From the NCBI GenBank assembly GCA_016508695.1, contig VNKQ01000010.1:558001-622000 (forward strand): DNA of 64,000 nt, read 5' to 3'. The translations under genes were made by a program, and so were the position numbers. Source of the DNA: Hyphodiscus hymeniophilus. Taxonomy: Eukaryota; Ascomycota; Leotiomycetes; Helotiales; Hyphodiscaceae. The notes under the pieces are model-generated. The model had not been told where the DNA came from. It saw only the letters and a program-made list of their open reading frames with translations, and did not search any database. Shown here in pieces: positions 42,490 through 53,959 of this stretch (positions within the stretch are counted from its first letter, which is position 1; the number at the start of each line of letters is the position of its first letter).

Positions 42490-43473
42490 GAGAGATTCGG
42501 GTATGATGGGAGGTTACGTGCAAGTGGAGAGGATCGTCGATGCCGAGCATCATTGTACAAACATTTTGGGGTCTTTACTGCCTTTAATGAAACCTTCTGT
42601 GTTCACTTTACATCTAGGGATAACGGGCATTAAAGGTAGGGGCAAGACTAGGTATACAGCTAGTCAGGTAGAAATGATTTGAGCGATTTTCCCAAAGTCC
42701 CTTTCCGTTCGAAACCGTTGAAATTTTGCCAGCCGTTCTCGAGTATCATACTTCTCCAGTGCGATATTTCCTATCAACGAACCACTTCACCGCGTCAGCA
42801 TCTTCTTTCTTTCTCTTTCTTAAAAAACAAACGAATCAGTAGTATCTTCTCCACACCTTGACAGACTTATCAATACTCTCTCCCAACGCGTCTGGATTTA
42901 GTATTCCGACCTCTTCTTGGCCTCCTCGTTAATAAAGCGACTCGTCATACACCAACACCAAACAAGAATCTCCGTCAACGTACTGTTCTCTCCACTACAC
43001 CCTACCCACTCCTCAACACCATTGCCCGAATCTCCTTCTTGCCCTTGGCTCAACATCTCGGGTTCCTCCTCGTCCCTTCGCCCGAACCATTGAACGAACA
43101 CCCTCCTCGAGGGGATTCCAAACCAGCATCTGCTCAGTGCTCGTGACGAAGAACGCTGCAACCCCTGGCCTCTCCTCTTATGCCAATTGAGGAGAAGGCA
43201 TAAGCTCACAGGCGGTGGGAAACTAGTAGGAGAGGCCGGGAGTAATCTGCGTCCCCGCAGTCCGTTTTCAAGGGGGCTTGCACGACAGCGCAGATGTTTG
43301 TGTAGATCCTGGAATCGCCACCTAGTTCTGGAAAGCCTCGATCACGTTTCGTGCTCCTTCACGTTACATTTGTTGGGCTCTGCTTGAGTGGTTTTGGTTG
43401 TTAACGGCTTACTTCGTGAAAGACGGCCTCTGGTTATATATACTCTTTTAGAGGCTTCGAGCATAGAGGGAGG

Positions 43474-43496
43474 AGGGAAGAGGGAAGAGGGAAGAG
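43474..43496. repeat. Micro-tandem AGGGAAG, about three units
   Basis: Purine-strand repeat inside the gene-poor region. Confidence 0.6.
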
Positions 43497-46490
43497 ATGG
43501 ACGCCGAGGGGAGTCAGATGTTTGTTTGGCATGGCGGCTCATGACGATAAGGATAGGGATGATATTGTGGAGGAGGACAGCAGTGCTTTCGACTAGATGG
43601 CTATCCAGAGACGCTCACTCTTCCTGCTCCCTTCGCTTTCATGGAAAATCTGCGATTGCTCCCATCTTCCTGGGATAGGAGTCCTCGACTTAGCCGTGCC
43701 TCTTCATTGATGTGGTCTGGTGAACTTTCTGGCAGTTGAACAGTAGACCCGAGAAGATGGTCGTAGTATCGGACTTCCTTCATGAACGGTTGTTGGTAAT
43801 CTGCCGCGTCGTAGCAGAATAATCCACCGTCACAGAGTTTCACACTGGTCCCATTCCACTTCGACTGCTTCCGTCGGTATTGCTTCTCGTTAGTAAACAA
43901 GCGGATCTTCTCCTCGCCCAAAAGCCCTCCACGGCTAGGACCCACGGGGGCTGTACCAGAGCAGGCTCCGTCGTGGAGATTGCCAACCTCGGAGCTGCTA
44001 CTACGAACGTCTTTTCTCCGTACTTACTGCTGCCTGTAATTTGACATGTTTCCCAACCCAAGCGCCGAGGTATTCCTTTCTGACCATCACCATTGCGTAT
44101 CTGCACATATGAGACCTTGTCCTCTATCGAGGCGGATTTACGTGATCAGTTGAGCTCAGCCTTTGATTCGACCGTCGATCTCTCCATCAAGATCAGGATT
44201 CTTACGACGGGACTCTGCCGTAAAGATTGTCTGGAAACAAGGCTTCATCAGCGTGTCGAAACCGGGGGGGGGGGGCTAGGAGCATTTACCAAGACGGGTA
44301 TCCACGCAGACGTATCGGGGATGGATGTCCGAGTTCGTATCAGATGCCGGGGGCAGTAATAGAATGTGATGAGTCCTGTATATCGCGAAGGAGAGGACAT
44401 CCCTCCAATCCATCAGATAATTCGAAGATTGGAAATTTCCAAACGTCAGTTACTCAAACTCTCAAGTGGTTGTGATCGAAAAACAACCTAGCACGAGACT
44501 ATCCGGTTACCATTCCCTCTTCAACTGCTCAAGTGGCCGAATTCCTAATGGTCGGTAGGGGTCATTCTCCCAGCCGAAAGTGAACTCTTTTCATCAACAA
44601 AGAGAGCCGCTGCCCTCGGCCAAGTGCGGCAATAAAGATCAGAGATCGGCTTATGGAGACGCGTTTCGCAAGTACTCGTACTTATATTGAAATGAGACAA
44701 TTTGACTTCACGAATAAGTCTCCTGATCTGCGACAAGTGGTGGCATAAGTACACTTGACGACGCGGTGCCTAACACGCCTTTAGACTTGCCTCTTCAAAT
44801 AAATCAGTCCGCCTGGTTGTTGGAGTTACTTACCATGCCACCTCTGGTAATTAACAAGTTTTTTTTCTATTTGGGAGCAACTCTACCGAACAGGCCAACA
44901 TCTCGTAGACCCATTTTTTGGTATTTTCTGGCAGTTTTCTCGCGAGCCTCGCACGAGCTCTCGTGTAGCTAGGCGTTCGTCGCGTCAAACTTTCTCCTCT
45001 TCCCCGTCTGTGCATCCTGATATAATATATCAAGCATTGTGGAAATATCCGCTTCCCATGGAGAGGGTCTCATTATCAGCTTCACCCGCGACCTAGTCTC
45101 TGCTTCAGAAGAAGTGGAAAATGTGATGGCGGACGAGCTTTGTTGATTCAGAGCGAAGAATATCTTCCACGCACAGCTTCAGCTTCAGATTCAACATGAC
45201 GTGTTCTCAGAGCATGAAGTCTACCGCTTGGTTGACTCCATGCCTGCATTCTGCTTGGGATTCTTGGGAATGCCAGTGCCTTCTCAACGCTTGTTAAACC
45301 AGCCCAACAGGTTCTCAAGTGAATACTCCTCGACCAATCGAAGCCTGAGTCCCAAACGGATAAGCCTCCAGGGGGGTGGTGCCACGTATAGTATTTTGAT
45401 AGCCTTTGTATCAACTTGATATCTGATCTAGACTTCCAATCTCCAATACCCAATCCCCAATTTCCAGTGGAATCGTGGAATGATGAAAAGATTTGATACA
45501 CTCGACCCAAAAATTAACCCAGCAAACCACCTACCATCGAGCTTCTCAGCCCTGTGCAAGTATGTACGAAATAGCACGCGCTTGGACTGAAGAATACTCT
45601 CTGCGCTGAGTGCGACTGCGACTGCGACCCGTCAGATATCCATTTCAAAGCATGCAGCCCTCTTTTCAATTTCACGTCAGACGGCGGCCCAGAGAAGCAA
45701 ATAAGGATATCACCTGGGGGGGGGAGGACGTACAGTAAGCGGCCCCCGCAAATCAGCATACAGGTACCGTACAGTACCTAAGTAGCAGTGCGTGCAGTGC
45801 AGTGTAACACAGCCCAGAGCTCTGACACTCCACTCGAGGCGAGCCAATGATATCGCGATGCGATGGGGGCCCTTCAGCCTCCGTCTTACGTGATTGATCG
45901 GCCACTCAGCCCTGCGAGTAATTACCGGATTTGGCAATTCGTTGCGCCGAGATGGTCGAATCGTCCTCCAGCTCGGGCTCATCCCCTAATGGGCGGTATT
46001 TTTATTTCGATTTTTTGATGGGAGGTCAGAGTCGCAGATGGACAGCATCCGGATCTGTCAAATGTTGGGTGCTAGGGGAAGTGGCTCGTCGTGGTAAGGT
46101 TCTGATCGGGGTGATACAGTAGCAGTTAGGTCAGAATGGACAGAATGGTCAGACACTAGATGCCAGATTCCAAATTCCAAATTTCCAACTCCCAGCTCCA
46201 AGATTAGCAGAAACAATGTTGATTGCTTGGGTCCAGAGAAACACCACTCATACTTGGCAAGCGAGGTACTTCGTCGTACACAAACACCATATCCAGTCCG
46301 CTTTAGTTTGAAATCAGGACATTACACATCTGCTAACCCTCCGTAGCCATTATTCAGCATAAAGCCTAACCCCGCGAGAAGGAAAAAGGAAAAAGGAAAA
46401 AAGCGAAAAGCGATGACTGATGGCCGTCGCTCCACACAAGCCCTGTATTATTCCCTCTTAGTCAGATCCCGTGTCGCTGGCAGAAGAAGC

Positions 46491-46517
46491 AGAAAAGGCA
46501 GAAAAGGCAGAAAAGGC
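46491..46517. repeat. Tandem 9-mer AGAAAAGGC, three units
   Basis: Three perfect copies. The unit is in frame with a short plus-strand frame (AEKAEKAEK), but I consider that frame non-coding. Confidence 0.7.
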
Positions 46518-46643
46518 ATCTTCTCGCATCGCCTTACAAATGCAGTCCGAGCTTGCAGCCCTACAGGGTGCCGTGAATGTCCCACCGCATTATTGTCCAC
46601 GTCGACTCCACCTGTCCACGGCCCCCCTCGTACGAGTGACCAA

Positions 46644-46676
46644 TGGGAGGGACTTCGCATGGGAGGGACTTCGCAT
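46644..46676. repeat. Tandem duplication of a 16-bp unit
   Basis: The unit TGGGAGGGACTTCGCA occurs twice back to back. It looks like a recent replication-slippage duplication. Confidence 0.75.
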
Positions 46677-47300
46677 GTACCACCGTAGAGAACGGATTTT
46701 AGGATTTACGGAGAGGGAGATTTAGAGTTTGCGCTCGGCTTTATTAAGGTCGCCGTTTCTTCGCGAGGCAGGCTGGCTTGGGCAAGCCTTTGCGAACGGT
46801 CCCGAGGACGGCGAGTGGTGCGTTGTTTCGGCCGAAGCATGATTCATTATCCACGTACGATAAAATATGTGCATCATCGCTTGGTGCTTGGAAACGTCTC
46901 GTGTGGATTCCCAATACGGTAGATGCGAGTTCGTCCGACACCCACCATGGGACGAGTGAGATCATCGGGTGAGGGTGCAAGACTCGATGATGAATGCCTC
47001 TTTTCACGCTGTCTACTACGGCGATTCCTGGATTGGACGAGTGTGCATGAAGGACGTGGGAAATTGACTGAGGCAGGCTGAGTCAGAATGTTCGCTGTTC
47101 GGCGATTGCATTTGCGTGCAAAGCTGCTCACGAGGGGTGCACGGGAAGTGTAGGAGGGAATATACTTGTGGTGGTGGGGCGACGGTTAAGCGGCTGCGTA
47201 TCCGACATACGAAGCACGCACCAGAACAGGAAACCTTCGAGAAGGAAAGAAAGAAAGAGAGAGCAAGACGTCTGCGGCGGGATCTTCGTAAGGTGGATGC

Positions 47301-47335
47301 GGGATATGAGTGGGATATGAGTGGGATATGAATGG
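47301..47335. repeat. Tandem GGGATATGAGT, about three units
   Basis: Two perfect and one imperfect copy (GGGATATGAAT). Confidence 0.7.
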
Positions 47336-47636
47336 GTTGAGTTGAGTGGACAGTTGCATAGCCATGCAGCAGAGGTTGATGACAGGACAGCTTAAGTAGC
47401 TTACACGGCGTAAAGGGCGCCCAAAGGGGTAATTGACGAAGCGCCCTTGTTCCGACTCTCTTTACTCTCTCTTTCGAGAATTTGATCACAGCTCATACGA
47501 GGAGTGCGACACGGCTCAGAGAGCTATGGACGAGTCATCAAATTTGAACTGCACACACAATGCACACACGTAGGTTGCAGACCTGCAGGCAGTTGCAGAA
47601 AGGCGGGATGAGCATGTTTGGAGTCTTGGATATCCT

Positions 47637-47667
47637 TGACTCGACTCGACTCGACTCGACTCGACTG
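47637..47667. repeat. Tandem CTCGA pentanucleotide, five to six units
   Basis: Uninterrupted microsatellite in the gene-poor region, likely length-variable between strains. Confidence 0.8.
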
Positions 47668-49260
47668 CATGCCTTGGTAATAATGAGTGACTTGGAATGG
47701 GCATCTCCGTATGTGTGTGGTGTGTGGTGTTTGCTGTGACTGGCACTGACTGACTGGCAGCCTAAGTTTACTGTGTACGAAGTAACGTATCGCATTGCTT
47801 ACGTCTTGCTGCGGATTGATGAGGCTTGACGCCTTTGCGATGAGCGGTGGGAGAGGAGCGTAGGGAAGGACTATCCCCCGACCCCGTGTCCGGTCCTGTA
47901 ATGGATGCCATTGGTCTCTCCGTACAGCACATCTTCGTGCATGGAGTCTACGCAGCTCCGTCGTCCTGACTCCTGCCTCCTGCCTCGCACGGGAAGGGAA
48001 GTTTCAGGCTCCCAGATTAAAGTTGTGTCGTCTTCTCTGCGCGTGTCTCGTCGCAATCGGACTCGCATTCGAGCGTCGTCACGGTCATCCCCAACCCTCT
48101 CGGCGCATTCCAACGTCCATCATGTCCATGTACGGCAGAAGTTCTCGTAGAGGAAAGGAGAGAGATGTGCTGGTTCGTGGACGTGGAGGCTGTGTTGTAT
48201 GAGTCTACGAGGAGATGCACTGTTACGAGTATGGGGGATGCAGAGATCATAGATGAGGAATCCTGTGGGGTAGTTTTAGTCGTCTCGCAGAATGCCATAT
48301 TACAGTATGAATGTTATGGTGATAGACTGATAGTATTGAAGCCTGAAGATTATTCACTGAAGCCTGGTGCCGGGTGTTCCTTAATACCGAAAACCACCAC
48401 TAATGATCCCCAAGTACCGACTCTACCGAGCGAGCAACCTGAGCAAGCAGTGGGTTGGAAATGCTACGAGTACCCGAGTTCACCGATTATTAAATAGCAA
48501 ATAGCAAACAAACAAACACTTCCTCGGAGAATGGACGAGTCCAGAAGCAATGATGTCCTCTAATCTAATCAAGGCAGATAGATGGTGCTGCTCACTCTCT
48601 GGCAGAGTTGCTTTGTAATTCAGACTTGCTGTGTAATTCCAATCCTGCTGAAATATCAAAGAGACTAGATTCCACTGATTCCACGGAGCAACCATGGAGT
48701 TTGTCAGCCAAACGCCGTACAAAATCAGTAATCGAGTAAACGCCGGAAAGAGTCATTGGAGAGAGTGCGACGGGTTTAGCAGTTAGTGGCTTGCTCGGGT
48801 GAATAACAGCCCTTCCAACTCCGACGAGCTGGTGATGGCTGAGATCCCTGAGATCACCCCCCTTACGACTTACGTGCACTGCTCAGAACTAGAGTACACG
48901 ACCGGGGCCTGCGGACTCAGCGTGGGTCCCTTCCCATTGCGCTCGGGGTTTAGAGTTGTGTTTGTGCGTGCGAGGGCAGAAATCAGCTGGATACATAATG
49001 CTTCCGAATCCTCCTGATCACTTTTGCCCATCTCACTCATACTCATCTCCAACACACAAACAAACAGCTTCCAACAGGAAATCAACTCTGCTTCTACTTG
49101 AACAAACATCAACAGCTACATCTCCAACATCTCCAACAACGAAGAACTCACTGACATTAAAAATCACTACCTGCTCGGTAGCACTATCCGTCCACCTCAC
49201 CGGTCCTCGGCCTCGTCTAAAAAAGTGATTGCCTTGAGTCACTCACCTGCACCATACAAA

Positions 49261-50040
49261 ATGTCCACCATTTCCAGATCACCACTCTCCTCCTCCTCAT
49301 CAACATCACCATTGAAACGAAAGGCCATGTCTGTTACCCAAACATACTACCTCGCCCACACTGCTCGCGGCAAGCTCTCGTCTGAGGCTGCCCGAGCAGA
49401 CCACAACCTCCGACTCCTCGTCGGCCACGCCAACCTCCTCGACTCTCTGATGCTTGAGCTTGCCGAGGCCGAGCAAGAGCAAGAGAGCTGGTTCAACCAG
49501 TCCGTCAAGAAGGCCAGCAAGACCGAAGAGCCCAAGCACATCCAATGGGCCGACAGCATCATCGAAGACCCCGAGGAGGATTGGCAAGCAGAGGACGCCG
49601 ACTCCTCGGACTCGGACAGCGAGTACGATTCGGATGAGGACGTGGAGATGGAAACCGGCATGGCATCATTACAACGGGTCACCAAGCACACAGTCACCGC
49701 AGTCTCAGCAGAGGAGGACGAGGAGGAATTTGAGGACGAAGAGGAGGAGTTCGGATTCGAGCTGCAACTCACCCGCTCGCACTCAAACAACAAGCACAAC
49801 CCACCAGAGCTAGACCACGATTCCGACTCCTCGGAGGACGAGTCCATGCCTCCATCACCGCCATCCACCTCCTTGCCCACGTTCTCGGAAAAGCAACGCC
49901 AGGAAATCGCTACGACCGGCTACTACTCGAAATCCCAATCCTCAATACCAGCGTCCGAACAGCAAGCCTTCTTCGAGGAGGGCTTCTACCTCCCGCAACG
50001 GACGCAACCTGCCTTGATCAGCGCAATCAGCGTCTATTGA
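49261..50040 (+). CDS. Small acidic uncharacterised protein isolated in the gene-poor region
   Basis: Single exon, 259 aa, ATG at 49261. Residues ~22-65 are the likely conserved core, a helix pair (TYYLAHTARGKLSSEAARAD, LLVGHANLLDSLMLELAEAE). Behind it come KHIQWADSIIEDPEEDW and two strongly acidic tracts (DSSDSDSEYDSDEDVEME; EEDEEEFEDEEEEFGFE), then Ser/Pro linkers and a short helical end (EQQAFFEEGFYLPQRT). No signal peptide or membrane segment. The codon usage is strongly C-ending (CTC, ACC, TCC), unlike neighbours, which fits high expression. I do not know the family. Nearly 7 kb of non-coding DNA lies upstream and about 1.9 kb downstream up to the MITE. Confidence 0.8.
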   Translation: MSTISRSPLSSSSSTSPLKRKAMSVTQTYYLAHTARGKLSSEAARADHNLRLLVGHANLLDSLMLELAEAEQEQESWFNQSVKKASKTEEPKHIQWADSIIEDPEEDWQAEDADSSDSDSEYDSDEDVEMETGMASLQRVTKHTVTAVSAEEDEEEFEDEEEEFGFELQLTRSHSNNKHNPPELDHDSDSSEDESMPPSPPSTSLPTFSEKQRQEIATTGYYSKSQSSIPASEQQAFFEEGFYLPQRTQPALISAISVY

Positions 50041-50933
50041 GCACGGGTCGGTTGGGATTCACGAGTTCGTTTAGCGGTTTGAGCGATTCTGAGCGATGCA
50101 TCTGGCAAGGGCGTTTAGAAGGCATAAAAATACCACATTGTTTTTCTTTTTTACTTTGGGAAATAGGGACGAAGGGAAGAAAACACCACTCATAGGTGTG
50201 CAATTGGGAGTTCAGGGATATTCCACGCTCCCTTGAAATACAAGGTCGAGCAATAGTCATACATCTACATAGTACACGAATCAATCAAAACAGGATAAAC
50301 ACTCAATCCTACTTCTCCATTCTCCACATGCGATCAATCAATCAATTGACCGTGAATATTGATCGATATAAAAAAACCAACATCGTGACCTGACTCATCC
50401 TCGTCCTCATCCTATTCCTTACCTCACCCCTCCCCACCAGACGAAGCAAAACTTCAACGCAGCAAAAAAAAACCCAATATTTTCCCTCCCTCCCTCCTTC
50501 CCGCACCCCATACCCATACTCCCATAGTCGTCCTCCGAAAGCCTTAGAATCCGCTGAATCATCTCATCCACCGCATTTCCCAACCCTACCTTGCCCAAAT
50601 ACAGTACAGTACTTGCAGTGTAGAGGTAGACCCTTGCCCCACTTCCACTCACCCCCCCGAAACGAAAGGATCGCAATTTTGCAATGTTTGCACAACCGAC
50701 CTCACCTCACCGCCCATCCGTTCCTGACCGCCCTGGGCTTGGGGGCCTGATCACGAGGGAGAGCCACGATTGGGCTGGGGCATCGGCTCGCACGGCGCAC
50801 GGCGCACGGGGCACGGGGCATGCGTGCATGCCCTTGGGAAGGACGTTTTATGAAAGAGCCGAAGCTCCGGATCCGCGATCATGGGAAAGTGAAGAGGGGG
50901 GAAAGGGAAAGGGAAAGGCCACTGCGTTCGGCT

Positions 50934-51007
50934 GATCAGATCAGATCAGATCATGGCTGCTTGATCAGCTGGTTAGCCTCCTGGACTGAACTGAACTGAA
51001 CTGAACT
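50934..51007. repeat. GATCA and CTGAA micro-tandems
   Basis: GATCA occurs four times from 50934, and CTGAA four times in 50985-51007. Confidence 0.7.
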
Positions 51008-51031
51008 ACTGGACGGGGAATGGGGACTGAA

Positions 51032-51150
51032 GTGGATGACTGGATGACTACCTGACTGACTGGACGACTGCCTGACTGGGACTGGACGACTGCCTGACTG
51101 CCCTGGGACTGGACGTGGATGACTGGATGACTGGCTGACTGGATGACTGA
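51032..51150. repeat. Imperfect array of GACTGG/GATGACTG units
   Basis: About 120 bp made almost wholly of short variants of GGATGACT, CTGACTG and GGACGACTGCCTGACT, strongly strand-biased toward G over C pairs in one orientation. Confidence 0.7.
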
Positions 51151-51913
51151 GCGGAGGGTTGCAGATTGATTGACCTCCGAGGACGTAAGATAAGATAAGT
51201 GAGGTACTGTACCTAGGGGCTTGCGCTGTTCGCGGGAGGTGGTGGGCACTTGAACACTTACTTACGCTTTCGGGTAGCTTGATGCGCTGATATTAGGTTA
51301 TCTCGCACATTCGAGCTGATGGGCCTTTTGCGTGGTCTGTGGCTGGCGCTCCTTTTATGGGATGATGGATGGATGGATGAACGATTTGTTGGCCTGTTTT
51401 GGCGGATAGTGCGTCTGTTGCGGTGAGCACTGAGAGGTGTCGTGGAGCGCTGGAGTGCGCGAGCCCGCTTACGTGGGACTACGTGGGACTACGTGGCGGG
51501 GTATACTGTAATGCTCCTTGGTGATTGACAATTAATGGTGAGGTATCGACTTTTGGAATCAACCGGGATGAGGTGCGGGTAAGGTGGTCTCTGCTTGGAT
51601 GGGGCATTGGGGAGGCTCAGAGGTACGAGATACGAGGATACGACTAAGCTGATGTGGGATCCGGTGGGGTTCGGTGTTTACGATTTTGATTAAGGTACTT
51701 ATCGAGTAACTGATAAACACATACCTTCAAACGAAGGTTTCATCCTGTGATGATCATCAAATTTATCAATCTACTTCAGACGCCTTGGAACGAGTGACCA
51801 GTACCAAAGTCATCTGTCTTTAATACGCGTGGGCAAGTCAGGTAAGAGTGTCCTCATTAGGCATCCATAACGCGGGGATCTGGTAGCTGAGGAGTTGAAG
51901 GCTTCCTTCTTTT

Positions 51914-52010
51914 AGGGTCGAGCTATAACAACTTGCCTCCCGGCTAAAACAACTTCTCGGGGGTATACCTAACATCCTCGCTTAACCATAGTAATTTGTA
52001 TGCGCGCAAG
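51914..52010 (+). repeat. Left terminal inverted repeat of the MITE
   Basis: 97 bp, begins AGGGTCGAGC, ends GCGCGCAAG. Partner at 52501-52596. Confidence 0.85.
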
Positions 52011-52500
52011 AGCATGCGATATGTACAATTATACCAACTTATTATAATCCGGATCTAACTTATACTCCCTATCTTGCATATAACCCTTAAACGGTTTTAC
52101 TACTTTAACCTTAATCTTAACCTCCTATACTACTTCCTCTTGTAGTATATTGCTTGCAATTATTGCTACGTCTTCAAGGCAGTTGTCTTTGTATATAGAA
52201 GAGATCCCCCCCATATAACCCCTTTCCCTTCTAGTACCAGGCTCATACTAGTCGATGTGTCCCTCCGCTATCCGCGCTATTGCTAGGGCAATAGAACTCT
52301 GTTGATTTAGGCCTAAATAGACGACAAAGACTCGCGCCGATCAGTGACCTGGGGGGTAGTTCGAAGGCTAAGGGTAGTCGTCGAATACTCGATTCGGCAA
52401 CACGTGATACTCCTCCTAGTGCACCGTAGGGTCTACCTTTCCCTCGTATACGTACAATGAGGATATATTAATGTTTGGTAAGGTACACAGTTCAGCCTTG

Positions 52501-52596
52501 CTTGCGCATACAAATTACTATGGTTAAGCGAGGATGTTATAGTATACCCCCGAAAAGTTGTTTTAGCCGGGAGGCAAGTTGTTATAGCTCGACCCT
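52501..52596 (-). repeat. Right terminal inverted repeat of the MITE
   Basis: 96 bp, reverse complement of the left repeat with a two-base deletion at the inner end (GCGCAAG against GCGCGCAAG). Confidence 0.85.
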
Positions 52597-52947
52597 TCTT
52601 TTATGCTAATCGAACCAAATATTTGTTTTGCTTTTCAAGTACAGGGAGGACTTGCAATTGCCAGATCGCTCTCTTATATCTGGGTCCATAATCTGGACGA
52701 CTGGAGTGATCACTGTCGCATGTCACGTGACATAGACATCCTCGTGACCGACACGCTTCGAAAGCCATATGTCTTGTTGAAAGGTTTCTTGGTATGAGGG
52801 TAAAGGTCCAAAATAAATTCAAAGAGTCAGTTAAATTTATAATAATTGATTTTGGGAAGAGAGAGTATTCGAGGATTGGAGCACGTCATCCGAGAGGCGA
52901 CGCTTGAGTGATTCCAAAATTCACCTTGAACGTTTTGGAAGATTAGT
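52597..52947. other. Spacer between the MITE and the dehydrogenase gene
   Basis: 3' side of the minus-strand dehydrogenase gene. No gene seen. Confidence 0.45.
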
Positions 52948-53959
52948 TTATTCTGCATTATGGCTCTCTCTTGTAGACAGTAGCAGCTTCGTCAGCTCGC
53001 TTCGCTCCTGTAGCTCTACCGGATCCCTCTTTCCGTAAGTCCTTTGAACTTCCTCGCACAGAGGCCCTTCCCATGCCTCTCCCATATTTACCTTTCCCGA
53101 GTCGTCCCAACAGTCCTGAACAGTACCACCGATATTATCGAAGAAAGACTGTAGACCGCCAGCGCCACCACCGGCATGGTAGGACTTGAAAGGGCCAGCC
53201 ACCATCCACCGAGGACCCATTGAGTTCTCCACGATCTGGTCGATATCTTGCGGAGAGGCTACTCCTTCGTTGACCAAGCTTATAGCTTCCCGCAAGAGAG
53301 CAAAGGCCAGACGATTCGCAACGAATCCGACGGTCTCTTTCCCGAGCACTACTGGGACTCGTCCCGAATGCTTCCAGTAGTCAAGAGTTCTTTGGACAAT
53401 GACTGGATCTGTTTCAGGGGATGGAACGATCTCCAAGAGCGGCATGATGTGTGGAGGATTGTACGGATGGACAACGAGAAGCCTTGACTTTGATTTCATG
53501 TTCACAGCTTGCTTTGAGGCTGGAATGCCGGATGTACTGCTCCAGAACAGACAGGTGGGCGATGCGTCCTGCTCGATCTTTTCCCAAATGTGCGTTTTGA
53601 AAGATTCATTTTCTGGGCCTTGCTCTTGAACTATATCAGCGCTCCTTACGGCTTCCGAGAGACTGCTTGCGAGTCGGAGACGTTTGGACGTAAACAGATC
53701 ACGTATCTGTTCTTCTGTGAAGGCCCTTGGACTACTTGCTAATCGATGTCAGTCCCGTACTCATACCAGTGTGGCTGAACTCACCTGAGAGGTTGTCATA
53801 GACATAAGCCTCAAGCTCTGGTCGTGTATCATAAATCGTGACTTCGGCATTGGGACGCTGCGACAAGTGGAGTGCAGCGAAGGAGAGACCGATAGTGCCT
53901 GCTCCAATGATCGTGATGCAGACTCTGCCCCCACGTTCACCAGTGTGCGGCTCTTCCAT
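52948..53959 (-). CDS. 3-hydroxyacyl-CoA-dehydrogenase-family oxidoreductase
   Basis: Exons 53959-53785 and 53738-52948, 46-nt intron (GTGAGT...GATTAG), 321 aa. N-terminal NAD-binding Rossmann fold: ITIIGAGTIGLSFAALHLSQ with GxGxxG, then the acidic strand end VTIYDTRPEL. Catalytic part: SSTSGIPAS and VVHPYNPPHIMPLLEIV, the His-Pro motif of this family. The C-terminal helical domain (GFVANRLAFALLREAISLV, DQIVENSMGPRW) completes it. The size and HPYNPP signature fit the lambda-crystallin/L-gulonate and L-carnitine dehydrogenase branch rather than a long beta-oxidation enzyme. Substrate not determinable. The MITE lies ~350 bp downstream. Confidence 0.88.

Larger units (their letters stand above)
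42490..49260. other. Gene-poor 6.8-kb region rich in short tandem repeats
   Basis: No reading frame here carries a recognisable domain, and frames are short and scattered on both strands. G homopolymers occur near 44265 and 45720, and micro-tandems are listed separately. The last few hundred bases before 49261 are AC/TC-rich, like a long fungal 5' leader. Very long upstream regions of this kind often belong to regulatory genes. A non-coding RNA or undetected multi-exon gene cannot be excluded. Confidence 0.5.
50041..51913. other. Downstream gene-poor region with simple repeats
   Basis: Contains a pyrimidine tract around 50480-50500, GATCA and CTGAA micro-tandems at 50934-51007, a GACTG-rich array at 51032-51150, and GGAT repeats near 51365. 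No gene supported. Confidence 0.5.
51914..52596. mobile_element. MITE-like element with ~97-bp terminal inverted repeats
   Basis: The ends are near-perfect inverted copies: 51914-52010 and 52501-52596 both read AGGGTCGAGCTATAACAACT... inwards, differing by about five bases (one substitution, small indels). The direct repeat TCTTTT flanks both ends and is a plausible target-site duplication. The interior (~490 bp) is AT-rich and shows no transposase frame, so the element is non-autonomous. Long TIRs plus a 6-7-bp duplication do not match the TA target of Tc1/mariner; Mutator-like or another superfamily is possible. Confidence 0.85.

Noticed and set aside
43601..44106. Overlapping minus-strand frames (114 and 88 codons)
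   Set aside because: They lie in two different frames over the same sequence, so no single protein is implied, and neither resembles a known family.
49347..49880. 177-codon Ser-rich minus-strand frame
   Set aside because: Antisense shadow of the acidic gene: GAG/GAC-rich coding strand gives a Ser/Leu-rich complement.
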